Positions 1 to 10,500 of a stretch of 45,037 nt of DNA are shown in pieces (position 1 is the stretch's first letter; each line of letters opens with the position of its first letter). The DNA is taken from positions 1 to 45,037 of the forward strand of contig CALSPN010000035.1 in assembly GCA_943788245.1 (NCBI GenBank), given 5' to 3'. The notes below the pieces were generated by a model. That model was not told the DNA's origin. It made no database searches and was given only the letters and a program-made list of their open reading frames with translations. The position numbers were made by a program, and so were the translations under genes. This DNA comes from an uncultured Verrucomicrobiae bacterium (GTDB lineage: Bacteria; Verrucomicrobiota; Verrucomicrobiia; Limisphaerales; AAA164-E04).

Positions 1-145
1 AAAAACGGGCTGTGGTTACATGATTTCTTTGATACACATGAATGCATAAAAAAATGAACCCTCGGCCATGCGGAATGAATGTTTGAATTAGAGGTCATGA
101 TTATGTAATGGTTAAGAAGATTTCACCTTAACATTTCTCAAAACC

Positions 146-1462
146 ATGAAGACAACTCGCAGGAATTTTCTGAAATCCACATCCGTGGCTACGATCGCAG
201 CACCCTTTATACTACCCTCTCACATCTGGTCCGCAGAGGTGAAACCGAATGATCGCATTAACATGGGCTTCATCGGAATGGGGAAGCAGAACCAGCATCT
301 TTTGCGTCATTTCATGAATTTGCCGGGAACGCAGGCTGTGGCGGTCTGCGATGTGGATTCATCACGCCGCAAGGATGCACGTCAACGCGTGGAACGTCAT
401 TATGCCGATAAAAACCAGGCCGGATCTTTCCGTGGATGCGAGGACTACATCGATTACCAGAAACTGTTGGAGCGTGATGACATTGATGCGGTCTGTATTG
501 CAACCCCGGATCATTGGCATGCCCTGATGGCGACGGATGCGGCGAAAGCCAAGAAAGATATCTACTGCGAAAAACCTCTTTGCCAATCCATCAAGGAAGC
601 CAGACGCATGGTCAATGCCGTGCGATACAACAAACGCATTTTTCAAACCGGCAGCATGCAGCGGTCATCGGAAGAATTCCGTGTCGCTTGCGAGCTGGTT
701 CGGAATGGAATCATTGGCCCGATCTCCCGGGTCGAAGTTTCCGTCGGAGGCCCCGCCAAAGTTTGTGATCTCCCGGAGGAGGCCATGGAACCAGGTCTCG
801 ATTGGGATCGATGGCTGGGTCCAGCACCCAAGCGTGCTTATAACGCCGCGCTGAGCCCGCGCGGCGTTCACAACCACTATCCTGCGTGGAGAAACTACCG
901 CGAATATGGAGGCGGTGGTGTGACGGATTGGGGAGCGCATCATTTTGACATTGCACAATGGGGCCTCGGCATGGACAACGAAGGACCACGACGTATTTAT
1001 CCATCCAAAAACCCAGAATCAGGCAATGGCGTCCGCATGGTCTATCAGAGTGGCATTGAAATGCTTCACACCGAAGGCAATGGGGTCACATTCTTCGGTA
1101 AGGACGGCAAGGTCAACGTCAACCGGGGCAGGTTCAATTTCTGGCTTGGCGACAAGCAGATCGCGGACAATCGCAAACAATGCAAGCAGGTCGCACAGGA
1201 ATATCTCGCCGATGCCAAAGTAAGTCTGTACAAATCAACAGATCATAAAAAAGACTTCCTTGATTGCATGCGCACTCGCACACGCCCCATAGCTGATGTC
1301 GAAATCGGCGCACGCACCGTGACCGTTTGTCACCTTGTCAATCTATCCTATTACCATAACGAGCCCATGCACTGGAATCCATTCCGTGAGCAGTTCGTGA
1401 ATGGCAAAGGAAAGAAGGAGTGGCTGGACGTGGAGCATCGCGCGCCCTATAGCTTCGGCTGA
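146..1462 (+). CDS. Tat-exported Gfo/Idh/MocA family oxidoreductase
   Basis: NAD(P)-dependent sugar or polyol oxidoreductase of the Gfo/Idh/MocA family, predicted to act in the periplasm. The 438-aa protein opens with a twin-arginine leader (RRNFLK at residues 5-10, then a hydrophobic stretch to about residue 30). The Rossmann dinucleotide loop GFIGMG is at 41-46 and the family signature CEKPL, with the catalytic-type Lys, at 141-145. The C-terminal half (WDRWLGPAP, YGGGGVTDWGAHHFD) matches the alpha/beta domain typical of PVC and Bacteroidota members. Length is normal and the frame is intact. The substrate cannot be read from sequence. It faces a DUF6807 gene; both families are frequent in PVC sugar-catabolic loci. 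The family call is secure, the substrate unknown. Confidence 0.93.
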   Translation: MKTTRRNFLKSTSVATIAAPFILPSHIWSAEVKPNDRINMGFIGMGKQNQHLLRHFMNLPGTQAVAVCDVDSSRRKDARQRVERHYADKNQAGSFRGCEDYIDYQKLLERDDIDAVCIATPDHWHALMATDAAKAKKDIYCEKPLCQSIKEARRMVNAVRYNKRIFQTGSMQRSSEEFRVACELVRNGIIGPISRVEVSVGGPAKVCDLPEEAMEPGLDWDRWLGPAPKRAYNAALSPRGVHNHYPAWRNYREYGGGGVTDWGAHHFDIAQWGLGMDNEGPRRIYPSKNPESGNGVRMVYQSGIEMLHTEGNGVTFFGKDGKVNVNRGRFNFWLGDKQIADNRKQCKQVAQEYLADAKVSLYKSTDHKKDFLDCMRTRTRPIADVEIGARTVTVCHLVNLSYYHNEPMHWNPFREQFVNGKGKKEWLDVEHRAPYSFG

Positions 1463-1517
1463 TTGAATCCCAGAGGGGGGGTTCGATCATGTCGATGCTT
1501 TCGCAACAATCAGTCAC

Positions 1518-1552
1518 AAATAAAGAGGGATCATGCCAATCACCCTTTATTT
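1518..1552. terminator. Possible bidirectional terminator between convergent genes
   Basis: AAATAAA at 1518-1524 pairs with TTTATTT at 1546-1552, extended by GGG/CCC with a two-base bulge, around a 13-nt loop. It lies between the convergent oxidoreductase and DUF6807 genes and overlaps the DUF6807 stop codon. The stem is AT-rich, so strength is uncertain. Confidence 0.4.
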
Positions 1553-2581
1553 GAAGGAAAACGGTTTTGTTTTACCAAATTGAACCCATTCGATCTCCAT
1601 TTCGGCTGGGGTCAGCAGGTTGGAATGCACGTAGATGCCATACCGTAATTGAATCGATTCACCCTTTTTGAGAATGCGGTCGCCGTCAAATGTCAGGCAA
1701 GCACCCATCCAACCGTCATTGCGGATGTGAAACACGGAAGGATGATTGGGGTTGCTAGGGTGATCCATGAGTGTAAGCCCTTCGACGACACCGCTGGCTA
1801 TTTGACCTGAGTAATCAACCCAGCGGGCGGATTTCCAGAAAGTCTCCTCCTCATTGATTTGACCATTCGAATTGATGATGCGACCTCCTCCGTCGTTAAC
1901 GCCGATTGATTTTGCCATGCGCACACCGATCATTCCAAAAGGAGTTTTCCGAATGGTCACTTCCGGAAGAACAGCCTCCAGCTTGAGATCGATGATCATC
2001 AGATACTGGCCCTCCGGCCGAGCCTCGGCAACAATGCGCCGCCGTTCCTTGAAAACGACCTGATCCTCCGGATCCTTCCATAAGCTCGAAGAAACCACTC
2101 CTGCATGGATATCGGAATCTTCCAAAGAATCCACTTTTTGATGAACGATACGACCTTTGTTTTCACCACGGTCTCCCCAGAAATCGATCTCATTGATCAT
2201 ATGATGCGAGATCCAGACACTGTTGTGATGGCTGTGGCCATGAGGATCATGCGGATGCCCCAATCGAGTGAGAGAAAGTCCTGAAGGACCATTGACCGGA
2301 TAAATGAATGGGCGACGCAACTCGTTTCCAAAGTGAAAGCGCAGCAACTCCGTGCCCTTGTTCTGGATGGAGACTTGATCATGCGGCAATGGAAGTGCCT
2401 GCATCTCGGGGATGGGTTTGGGACGATATCCGCTTGAGTCGGACGACTCAGCAATCAAAGTGGAATAGCCCGACAGACAGAAACTCAAGGCCAGGCATGA
2501 AACAACTTTGGACGAAGATGAACCAGCTCGAGTATCAAGCCTGAACAGGTTCCGGATTTTTTCGAATCTTGGCAGCCACAT
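1547..2581 (-). CDS. DUF6807 (PmoA-like) secreted protein
   Basis: Protein of the DUF6807 family (annotated 'PmoA family' in databases), about 344 aa and of unknown biochemical function; members are common in PVC and Bacteroidota sugar-utilisation loci. The hallmark His-rich segment HPHDPHGHSHHNSVW is followed by HMINEIDFWGD and GRIVHQ. A hydrophobic segment (SCLALSFCLSGYS) near residues 25-40 looks like a signal peptide. I chose the ATG at 2581-2579, which lies 47 bp inside the 3' end of the upstream pump gene once that gene's frame is corrected; no better ATG precedes the signal-like segment. Cotranscription with the RND genes is likely. The link between a pump and this family is not explained. 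Start uncertain, family call good. Confidence 0.8.
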   Translation of the reverse strand: MWLPRFEKIRNLFRLDTRAGSSSSKVVSCLALSFCLSGYSTLIAESSDSSGYRPKPIPEMQALPLPHDQVSIQNKGTELLRFHFGNELRRPFIYPVNGPSGLSLTRLGHPHDPHGHSHHNSVWISHHMINEIDFWGDRGENKGRIVHQKVDSLEDSDIHAGVVSSSLWKDPEDQVVFKERRRIVAEARPEGQYLMIIDLKLEAVLPEVTIRKTPFGMIGVRMAKSIGVNDGGGRIINSNGQINEEETFWKSARWVDYSGQIASGVVEGLTLMDHPSNPNHPSVFHIRNDGWMGACLTFDGDRILKKGESIQLRYGIYVHSNLLTPAEMEIEWVQFGKTKPFSFK

Positions 2582-5500
2582 CACTGAACACTGTATAGAC
2601 CAAGGGAACCACAAACAAAGTCAAAAAGGTACTCGTCAACATCCCCCCCCACAATCACGATCCCCATGGGGCGACGACTCTCAGCACCCGCTCCAAAACC
2701 TATGGCAATGGGAAGAATCCCCGAAATCGTCGAGACAGCCGTCATCAGGATAGGCCGCAAACGTACGGCACCTGATTGAACCATGGCTTGGTGAGCATTC
2801 ATGCCCTTCTCCTTCAATTGATTCGCGAACTCGACCAGCAGGATCCCGTTCTTGGTCACCAATCCAACCAGCAACACCATTCCAATTTGACTGAACAGAT
2901 TGATGTTCATGGCCGGGATGGGAGGAATCCAGCCTGACTTACCCAAAGCTCCCAGCAACCAGAGCAATCCAAGTGCACCCACCGCAGCGAGAGGGACCGT
3001 CAACATCACGGTCAATGGGTGAACCAGACTTTCAAACTGAGAAGCAAGTACCATGTAAACAATGATCAAGGCCAGGATGAGGATCCAGTAGATTTCCTTG
3101 CCGGCATCCTGAAGATCACGGGATTCGCCAGACCAATCATAAAGAAAACCGGATGGCATCTGTTCGTCCAACATGCCTTTCACCTTTTCCACTGCCGTTC
3201 CCATGGTGACCCCCACCGGCGTACCCGATATGGTGGCACTTCTGATACGGTTGTAACGCTCGATTTTATTGGGCGCAACACCCACCTCACGCCGCACAAT
3301 ACTTGACAGCTGAACGAGGCTTCCCCCCCGATTCCGGACGTATATTTTGTCCAGATCACCGGGCGTCAAACGACTGGTTCTTTGAAGCTGAGCGATCACA
3401 TCGTATTCCTTGCCATCTTTTTTGATCCGGCTGACATCAAGCCCTCCGAAAAGAATCTGCAATGTTCTTGAAATATCCTGAATGGAAACACCCAGTGCAG
3501 CCGCACGGTTACGATCGATATCCAGTTTCAGTTCCGGTTTATTGAATTCAAACGAACTTTGAACATTCTGGATAAAACCTGATTGACGCAGCTGATTCAA
3601 AAAACCTGAGACAAAAGTATCCAACTCTTCGAGATCACCCGCCTGAATCACGACCTGAAAAGGCGAACGAAAGCTACGGTTGATAGTTTTTGGAATGGTA
3701 GGAATCGCAATGGCGCCTTCAACTTCCGTGAAAAAGCGCTGCCGAATACCACCCGGACTGTTGACAATTTCCTGCACAGATCGATCACGCTCCTCCTTCA
3801 GATGAACGAAGACGATGCCGTTGTTAGCCAGACCAGGTCCTGAAAAACCAGGTGCTACCAGGGAGCCGTAAATTTCAACTTCAGGCGTCTCGGAAAGAAT
3901 TTGCTCCATTTGTTTGAGCATCCGGTCGGTGTATTCGGAAGTTGAGCCTTCCGGTGCAATCACGAAACAAAAAAGCCTGCCTTTATCTTCCTCAGGAAGA
4001 AAATCACCTTCGAGGTTCGTGTAGAGTAGTTGGCTGGCGAACAGAAGCAGTATCGCCAACATGCCCAGGATCCCCAGCCGTGCAATCACTGAAAGATCCA
4101 ACAACCCCTGAAGGATCGATTTATAAAGACGCGTGATGAAATGCAAGGTGGCTTCAAACCTGCGGACCAGAAACCCCTGTTTTTTGGAGGACGGTTTCAG
4201 GATACGGGCGGCCATCATGGGAGTCAGCGAAAGTGCCACAAATGTGGACACGATGACCGCCCCCACAATCGCAACCGCAAATTCCACAAATAATCGACCG
4301 GTCGTGCTGGATTGAAAAGCCAGCGGCGCAAACACTGCCACCAGCGCTACGGTAGTGGCAATGACCGCAAAGGTGATTTCCTTCATCCCCTTGAAAGCAG
4401 CATCCGTTGGCTCCATGCCTTTCTCAATATGCCGATGAATATTTTCGAGCACCACGATGGCATCATCGACCACAATACCAATAGCCAGCACCAGTGCCAG
4501 CATCGTCAAAATATTGATCGAAAATCCCAGCAGATGCATCACCGCAAAACTGGCAATGATCGACACAGGAATCGCAATAGCCGGGATAAGTGTCGCCCGG
4601 AAGTTGTGGAGAAAAAACAAAGATCACCGTCACCACAAGGAAAAAGGCAAATCCCAGAGTCAACCAAACTTCGCTGATGGATTCCTCCACGAACGTGGAT
4701 TCATCATAATTCACCACCATTTCAATGCCATCAGGAATCGTTGGACGCACCAGTTCAAGTTGATCACGGATCCCGTGAGAAACTGCTACTGAATTGGCTT
4801 TCGATTGCTTGACAATACCCAGAAAAATACACGGTCTGCCATTGTTGCGAGCTCCTGTCCTTTCATTTTCAACCCCTTGCTCTGCACGCCCAATATCCCG
4901 AAGACGCACAAAGCGATCCTTGTCCTGCCGCACAACCAATTGATTGAACGCCTCCACGGACTTTATCTCACCGCGTGTCTGGATGGTCATTTCACGATCC
5001 CAGTTTTCCACGCGTCCACTGGGCAACTCCACGTTCTGTTCGAGAAGAGCCTGCTGGACATCCAGTACGGTCACCTGATGGGCCGCCATTTTTTCAGAAT
5101 CCAGCCAGAGTCGTATCGCAAAACGCTGCTCACCACCAATCGTGATGGAAGAAACCCCCTCGACCGTTTGGAGTCGGTTCTTGATTTGTTTTTCAGCCAG
5201 ATCCGTCAACTCCAAAGGAGTAAAACCGATCACTGCTCATCCCGATCCAGATAATGGGACGTGCATCGGAATCCTGTTTGGAAATCACGGGGCTCATCAA
5301 TCGTTTTCCGGAAGACGCCCTCGCACGCGAGAAACACGATCACGCACGTCCTGAGCAGCGATGTTGATGTCACGGGATAAATTGAATTCGATCGTGATAT
5401 TGCTGACCTGTTCGCGGCTTTCACTACTGAGTGTCTTGATCCCAGGAACGTTGTTCACCGCTTCTTCCAGACGCTCGGTAATTTCAGTTTCGACCACAGA

Positions 5501-5669
5501 AGCATTGGCCCCGGGGGTAAACGGTCGTTACATTAACGATGGGAGGATCAATGTCCGGTAATTCGCGCACCGGCAAACGACTCAGACTGATGGCGCCGAA
5601 CAAGACAAGCGCCAGGCTCATCATGGTAGCCAATACAGGGCGCTGGATACTGATTTCGGGCAGCTTCAT
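2535..5669 (-). pseudogene. RND (HAE1/AcrB-type) efflux pump permease, frame broken six times
   Basis: Inner-membrane proton-driven drug/metabolite exporter of the RND family. All parts of a full pump of about 1040 aa are present but spread over several frames: N-terminal TM1 (MKLPEISIQRPVLATMMSL), the periplasmic porter part (SKQDSDARP, FTPLEL), the TM4 proton-relay motif GIVVDDAIVVLENIHRH and the C-terminal end GGMLTSTFLTLFVVPLVYT, finishing at 2535. Each break is repaired by deleting one base from a run: G5 at 5513-5517, T4 at 5304-5307, G4 at 5289-5292, A4 at 5222-5225, A6 at 4612-4617 and C8 at 2643-2650. No nonsense codon or deletion was seen, so I suspect sequence error. Start ATG 5669 follows the adaptor stop by a few bases, so the two are probably coupled. 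Confidence 0.88.
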
Positions 5670-5674
5670 TGACA

Positions 5675-6751
5675 CTATCGGTAAATGGCTGCTGACTCAG
5701 CAGGAGCAAGTTTGACAGGTGAACCCGGGCCGATTTTCTGTGTTCCCTCCACAATCACCATTTCACCCTCTGAGAGGCCCTGCGTGATTTCCACTTTTCT
5801 GGTCTTGCGCTCCCCAACAGTCACGGTTCGAAACTGCGCCAGATTGTTATCATCAATGACATACACCATGGCACGTCCGCCATCCAATGCCCTGAACAAG
5901 GCAGGTTCGGGAATAACAATGGCTTGATCGCGAATCGTAAGCGTCAGATCCAGCGTAGCAAACATGCCAGGTTTGAGGAGACCCTCCGGATTAGGGACCG
6001 CAGCCTTGATCAGAGTGGTACGAAGCTCAGTATCAACGTAAGGAGCCACGAAGAAAACGGAACCGGAAAATGTTTGTTCAGGGTAAGCGGCTACTTTAAC
6101 TTGAATGGTTTGCCCTGTCCTGCAGACACTCAGGAATCGTTCTGGCACATTGAATTCCACGTTGACGATATCGAGTGCAACCAGCCAGGTCAGTGTGGTA
6201 TTCGGCGAAATTACCTGGCCGGGACTGACTGGTCGCTCCCCTACCGTGCCGTCAAAAGGAGCTGTGATGCGTGTATCCTGAAGCTGACGTCGACGCAGAT
6301 TGACGAGAGCCTGTTGCGCTTCAAATTGTGTTCTCGTCTGATCAAACTCCTGCTTCGAGATCAGTTGACTTTCCAGCAACTTTTCGTTGCGTGCGTTATT
6401 GGATTTGCTCAGCGCGAGGTTTGCCTCTGTTTCTACCAAAGCTGCATTTATTTTGGTGCGATCGAGTTCGATGAGAAGCTGTCCTTTCTTGACTTTTTGG
6501 CCTTCCAGAAAATGAATGGCTTCAATAATACCAGCAGTTTCCGACTTGAGTTCCACCATTTCCTCGCCAGCAACGGTTCCGATCAGAGACAAAGTGTCGG
6601 CTACCTTTTCCACCTTGGCAGTCACGGCAACGACTTGCGTTGGCCGCATGGGGGGGCGACCTCCCGTTGTTTCTTCAGCCGCCGGGCCGCAGCCCGTTAA
6701 AATCCCCAAGGCCAGCCCAATGCTTGTTATAGTGTGAATGAAACGCGTCAT
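5675..6751 (-). CDS. RND efflux periplasmic adaptor (membrane fusion protein), lipoprotein
   Basis: Membrane-fusion subunit that links the RND permease to an outer-membrane channel. From ATG 6751 the protein is 358 aa with a lipoprotein signal (GILTGC, Cys21), which favours this start over the one eight codons upstream. Order: lipoyl/barrel-sandwich half (GTVAGEEMVELKSE, then EGQKVKKGQLLIELD), a coiled-coil hairpin (NARNEKLLESQLISKQEFDQ), the second lipoyl half (RITAPFDGTVGERPVSPGQV), then beta-barrel and membrane-proximal domains. The frame is intact. Its stop (5677-5675) nearly touches the pump start at 5669, a standard two-gene pump operon; no TolC-type outer-membrane gene is adjacent. Confidence 0.92.
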   Translation of the reverse strand: MTRFIHTITSIGLALGILTGCGPAAEETTGGRPPMRPTQVVAVTAKVEKVADTLSLIGTVAGEEMVELKSETAGIIEAIHFLEGQKVKKGQLLIELDRTKINAALVETEANLALSKSNNARNEKLLESQLISKQEFDQTRTQFEAQQALVNLRRRQLQDTRITAPFDGTVGERPVSPGQVISPNTTLTWLVALDIVNVEFNVPERFLSVCRTGQTIQVKVAAYPEQTFSGSVFFVAPYVDTELRTTLIKAAVPNPEGLLKPGMFATLDLTLTIRDQAIVIPEPALFRALDGGRAMVYVIDDNNLAQFRTVTVGERKTRKVEITQGLSEGEMVIVEGTQKIGPGSPVKLAPAESAAIYR

Positions 6752-7528
6752 GTGTCGTCTATCCTGTGGCACCACCGAAGGACAATGCGTTCATGCCCAC
6801 GATAGATCAGGGCGCATACTGTTGAGGGAAAAAGAAGAGCATGCAAGATCATTCGATCACGCAAAGAGACGAGGAGGAACTTTGAAAAACAAAGTCTGAG
6901 TTGTGGCAGCGAGTCGCTTCAAGCCAGAGCAGCATTATTGAGTGCGAAACCAAGCTATTGAGGAATCAAGGGGCGGTCATCACTCCCCCCATGCGCCCCG
7001 CTAAATAGAGCGAGTGGGATCCAGAAAATACAATACGATTCCCACAGTTAAAAAACCTATCATCAATATCAAATCCATTTGAACTTACTCCGTTGTGGTT
7101 ACCACCGAAGTACACCTTATTCAATGACCCAGTGCACTCGCCCCTTAAAACACATATGCCCAACTACACTTAGTAAACGTTCTCAGTTGACTAGACGGGC
7201 CATTTTTTTAAAAAGAAGGAGCGATGGTTTCCCTATATCTCCACTGGGAGACGCGAAATAATTTCCAGGTGAATGGGTTCTTATTGTTGCTGACACTCGT
7301 CAAACTCGCATGAAAAACCACCGCTCATCTTCACTTAATCTTCGTTTTTCAATTTTGCATGAAAAAGAACTGATACATAAGATTAAAGCATTTATTGTGC
7401 CGTATTATTTATGAGAAAATAAACACACAAAATACACCTCTGGAACGTGTTACGTTTTTAATGCGTTTTGAAGTATTCAAGCGCAAAAGACGCCAGAGCG
7501 CAGAAAAATCAGCAATGATTCTGACTTT
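6752..7528. other. Intergenic stretch, no convincing gene
   Basis: About 780 bp between two minus-strand genes. It should hold the promoter of the efflux operon on the 6.75-6.9 kb side and the 3' end of the giant gene's transcript on the 7.5 kb side. I see no conserved protein. A GC stem (GGGGCG 6970-6975 with CGCCCC 6994-6999) is present but has a long loop and no T-run. A 29-codon frame at 7225-7314 follows an AAGGAG-like site but has no recognisable product. Confidence 0.5.
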
Positions 7529-10500
7529 TCACTCATCTGCAACAAACGTGGCTCCTTCAATTTCTGAGCGCAGGAATGAGGGGAGGTTTCCTGGGTTCAA
7601 CTGCAGTACCATCGTGTGCTTTCCAGCTGGAAGACTGGTGGACAACTCACGCTTGTATTCAAATTCCCGCCCATCGATCCACAGGCGAGTGTCATCATTG
7701 GCGTTGATGTTGAGCGTCATACGCCCTCCTGTTGTTTCGAATGAAGCCGTCGCCATCAGCCCGATCAAGCTGGTCACCTGGTTGATATTTCTCAGTCGCA
7801 AGGCTTGAGCCATGATGGGCTGCAACAGCCGACCATCCACCAGGGTGTCGGCTGGATTCCAGGCGGAACCCGAGGTATCCCCGATAATACGCTCAATGCC
7901 AAATTGCTCATCCGTATGGCGACCGGCACGTAATTTCCAGCGACGTGCCACATTGTTTCTCGCTGCATCAAATGGACCCGGTTCACCCAACTTGGAGAGG
8001 AAACTCAATAAATCATGCTTGTCTTGATCAGAAAGCACCTCCAGTAATCCCGCGGGCATCATGGAAGCTCCCATGGTTTTTTCACTGACATCCTGTTTAG
8101 GAACAGAAACAATCTGATTCACGGCATTTCTCAAAAAGTATTCGTCTCCGTTTTCTGACTGCAGTATACCACTGTATTCTTCTCCATCGTTGGTCTCAAG
8201 AATCACGGAATGATAGCCTTCCTTGATCTTGGCATTAGGGGCGATCAGAGACTCAACCAGATAATCTGTTGGCGCACTGGCACCAATCGAAGTCAAATCC
8301 GGACCTACCTGACCACCGACACCTCCAATGGCGTGACAGGCAACGCATCCCAGCTCAGGCCTGCGATAAACAGTCTCTCCCCGTGCGGGATCTCCTTTAC
8401 TCTCTGCCAAGTCAGCCATCTTCAAGAAAGAGTCGGGATTCACATTATTTTGATCGCTCAGCAACTGACCAACCTTTTCGATTGCCAACAGGAACTCAGG
8501 TTCATTGCGACCTGCTTTCTGAACACTCCTGATGCCTGCCTGTGCCGCTTTGCGACTGAGTGAAATATTTTTGATCGCTGATTTCATCACACTCAGCACC
8601 TGACGCCTTTGAATCAAATAAGTCCAGAGAGCTTCAAGCTCGGCTTCCGATTGTAGTTCATTGAGTGTTTCCCATACATGAGGCAGGGCCGCATCAGGCC
8701 TGGTCACAGCCAGCGATTGCGTCGCCAGGCGTCGGATGGACTCGGGCTGATCCTGAGTGATCAGCAGCTTCAGGGAATTCCATGCGTCGTCTCCGCCAAT
8801 GGCGCCCAATGCCAAAACCGCACGCCCGCGCACCTGTTCTTGTGCTCCATCATTTTTGGCAGTGGCCATCAGGGCATTGAGCGCACCTGCAAATTTCCAT
8901 TCCCTTACCAGATCAAGTGCCGCGATCTGGACTTCTTGATTGGAGTGATTGAATAGCCGGGCAATGCGAGCCTGCTGTCCAGTGGGTTTCAGCCGTCGCA
9001 AGCGAGATGCATCATTCAGCGCGCTCAGGCATTTCAACACAGCAGTCTCATCACGCGCATCATCCTGCACAATCTCTATCAAGCGATTCAGTTGACTGAC
9101 GGTGCCCGCCTTGGCAATCAGGCTTGTCCAGGGTCCATCCATCAGTTCATCACTTGTCCTGGCGGCAATCAAGGGCTCCAGAACTTTACTCGCTTTGTCA
9201 GGCTCGATGGAACTAAGCCCGAATTCGAGTTCAGCCTCTTTTCCAATAGGATCCCAGGTGCCGTTTTGAATCGATTGTATCCATGGATCTACCAGATCAT
9301 TGATGGTTAACCACAGTCCGTAATCCAGAAAACGATCCATGGGGTGTTGCAACACGGACAAAGCCAGAGCTGCGGCACTGCCTGTCTTTGAATGCGATAA
9401 TGCGCGAAGTGCCTCCAGTCGCACGCGGGGATGTTTGTCACGGACAAGTTTAGCAAGCCAAACTTCAGCATTGGAATCCCCTTTCATCCAAAAGCGAAGC
9501 ACCCTGACAGCCGCGGCACGAACACGGCCATCATCAGCCTGAAGAAGCTCTTCAAGCAGGGGCATGTTGACTTGATCCAGAGACTGGTGCATCCAGAGAG
9601 CCTGCAGTCGATCTTGCTCATCGTCGTGTTGCTCAGTCCAATCCGTTAAGGAGCCATGGATCGCATCTCCACGTTCCGTCAAGATCCGGCGCGCCTGCTT
9701 GCGATTATAGGCATTGGGCGACTTGAGTTCGTTCATGAGTTGCCCGTCAGACATGCCGACCAATCCCGGTCGTGGAAGTAAAGGATGATTCTTATAACTG
9801 ATACGCCAGATACGACCCGTCACTTTATCACGCCGTGAATCACGGAAATCAACCTCACCATGCTGAATAATAGGATTGCTCCAGTCCGCGACATAAAGCG
9901 CTCCATCGGGACCAACCTTGACGTCGATGGGGCGAAAGGTCGGATCAAGGGATCGGACCAGATCTCCAGCCTCCTGCGCCGCATAGCCCGCTTCATTTTC
10001 ACTGATGGAAAAACGTACGATGCGGTGCGCACGGAAGTCGCAGGTAATAGCTGAACCTTGCCAGTCTTGAGGCCATTGTTCGCTTTGAATGATTTCAAGC
10101 CCACAGAACTTCGGGTAGGAGCCTGGACTGACGCTGTCAAGCAGACGCCTCCCACCTGCATACGTAAAATACATGGCCCCCGGAACGCCGTAAGTGATTC
10201 CCTGATAACCCGCTCCGTCGGTTACAAAGGACTGCCCGTATTCATCAAACTGATGTCCCCAGGGATTACAGAAACCACGTAAATAAACGCCAAGATCGAG
10301 ATTCGAAGGACGCAGATGCAGCAATCCACCACTGTTCAACCGGACCAAGCCATTGGGCGTTTCAAGGTGACTGTGAATATAAATAGATTGATTCATATAC
10401 AATTGACCATCATGCCCCCAACGCAGTGTATGGAGAATGTGATGGGTATCTTCGGTACCAAAACCAGAAAGAACTATCCGTTTCTCATCGGCCCGACCGT

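Noticed and set aside
2643..2650. C8/G8 tract as a phase-variable switch in the pump gene
   Set aside because: An 8-base run could phase-vary, but five more breaks at shorter runs in the same gene make a switch at this one site an unlikely explanation.
2535..5669. Programmed +1 ribosomal frameshifting
   Set aside because: Six sites in one gene, with no shared stimulator or stop-codon context, is not how known programmed frameshifts are arranged; sequencing insertion is simpler.
6970..6999. GC-rich stem as terminator
   Set aside because: Loop of 18 nt, stem of only 6 bp and no T-run on either strand.
7395..7808. 137-codon plus-strand frame
   Set aside because: Most of it is antisense to the 3' end of the giant gene at 7529-12262 and shows no family features.
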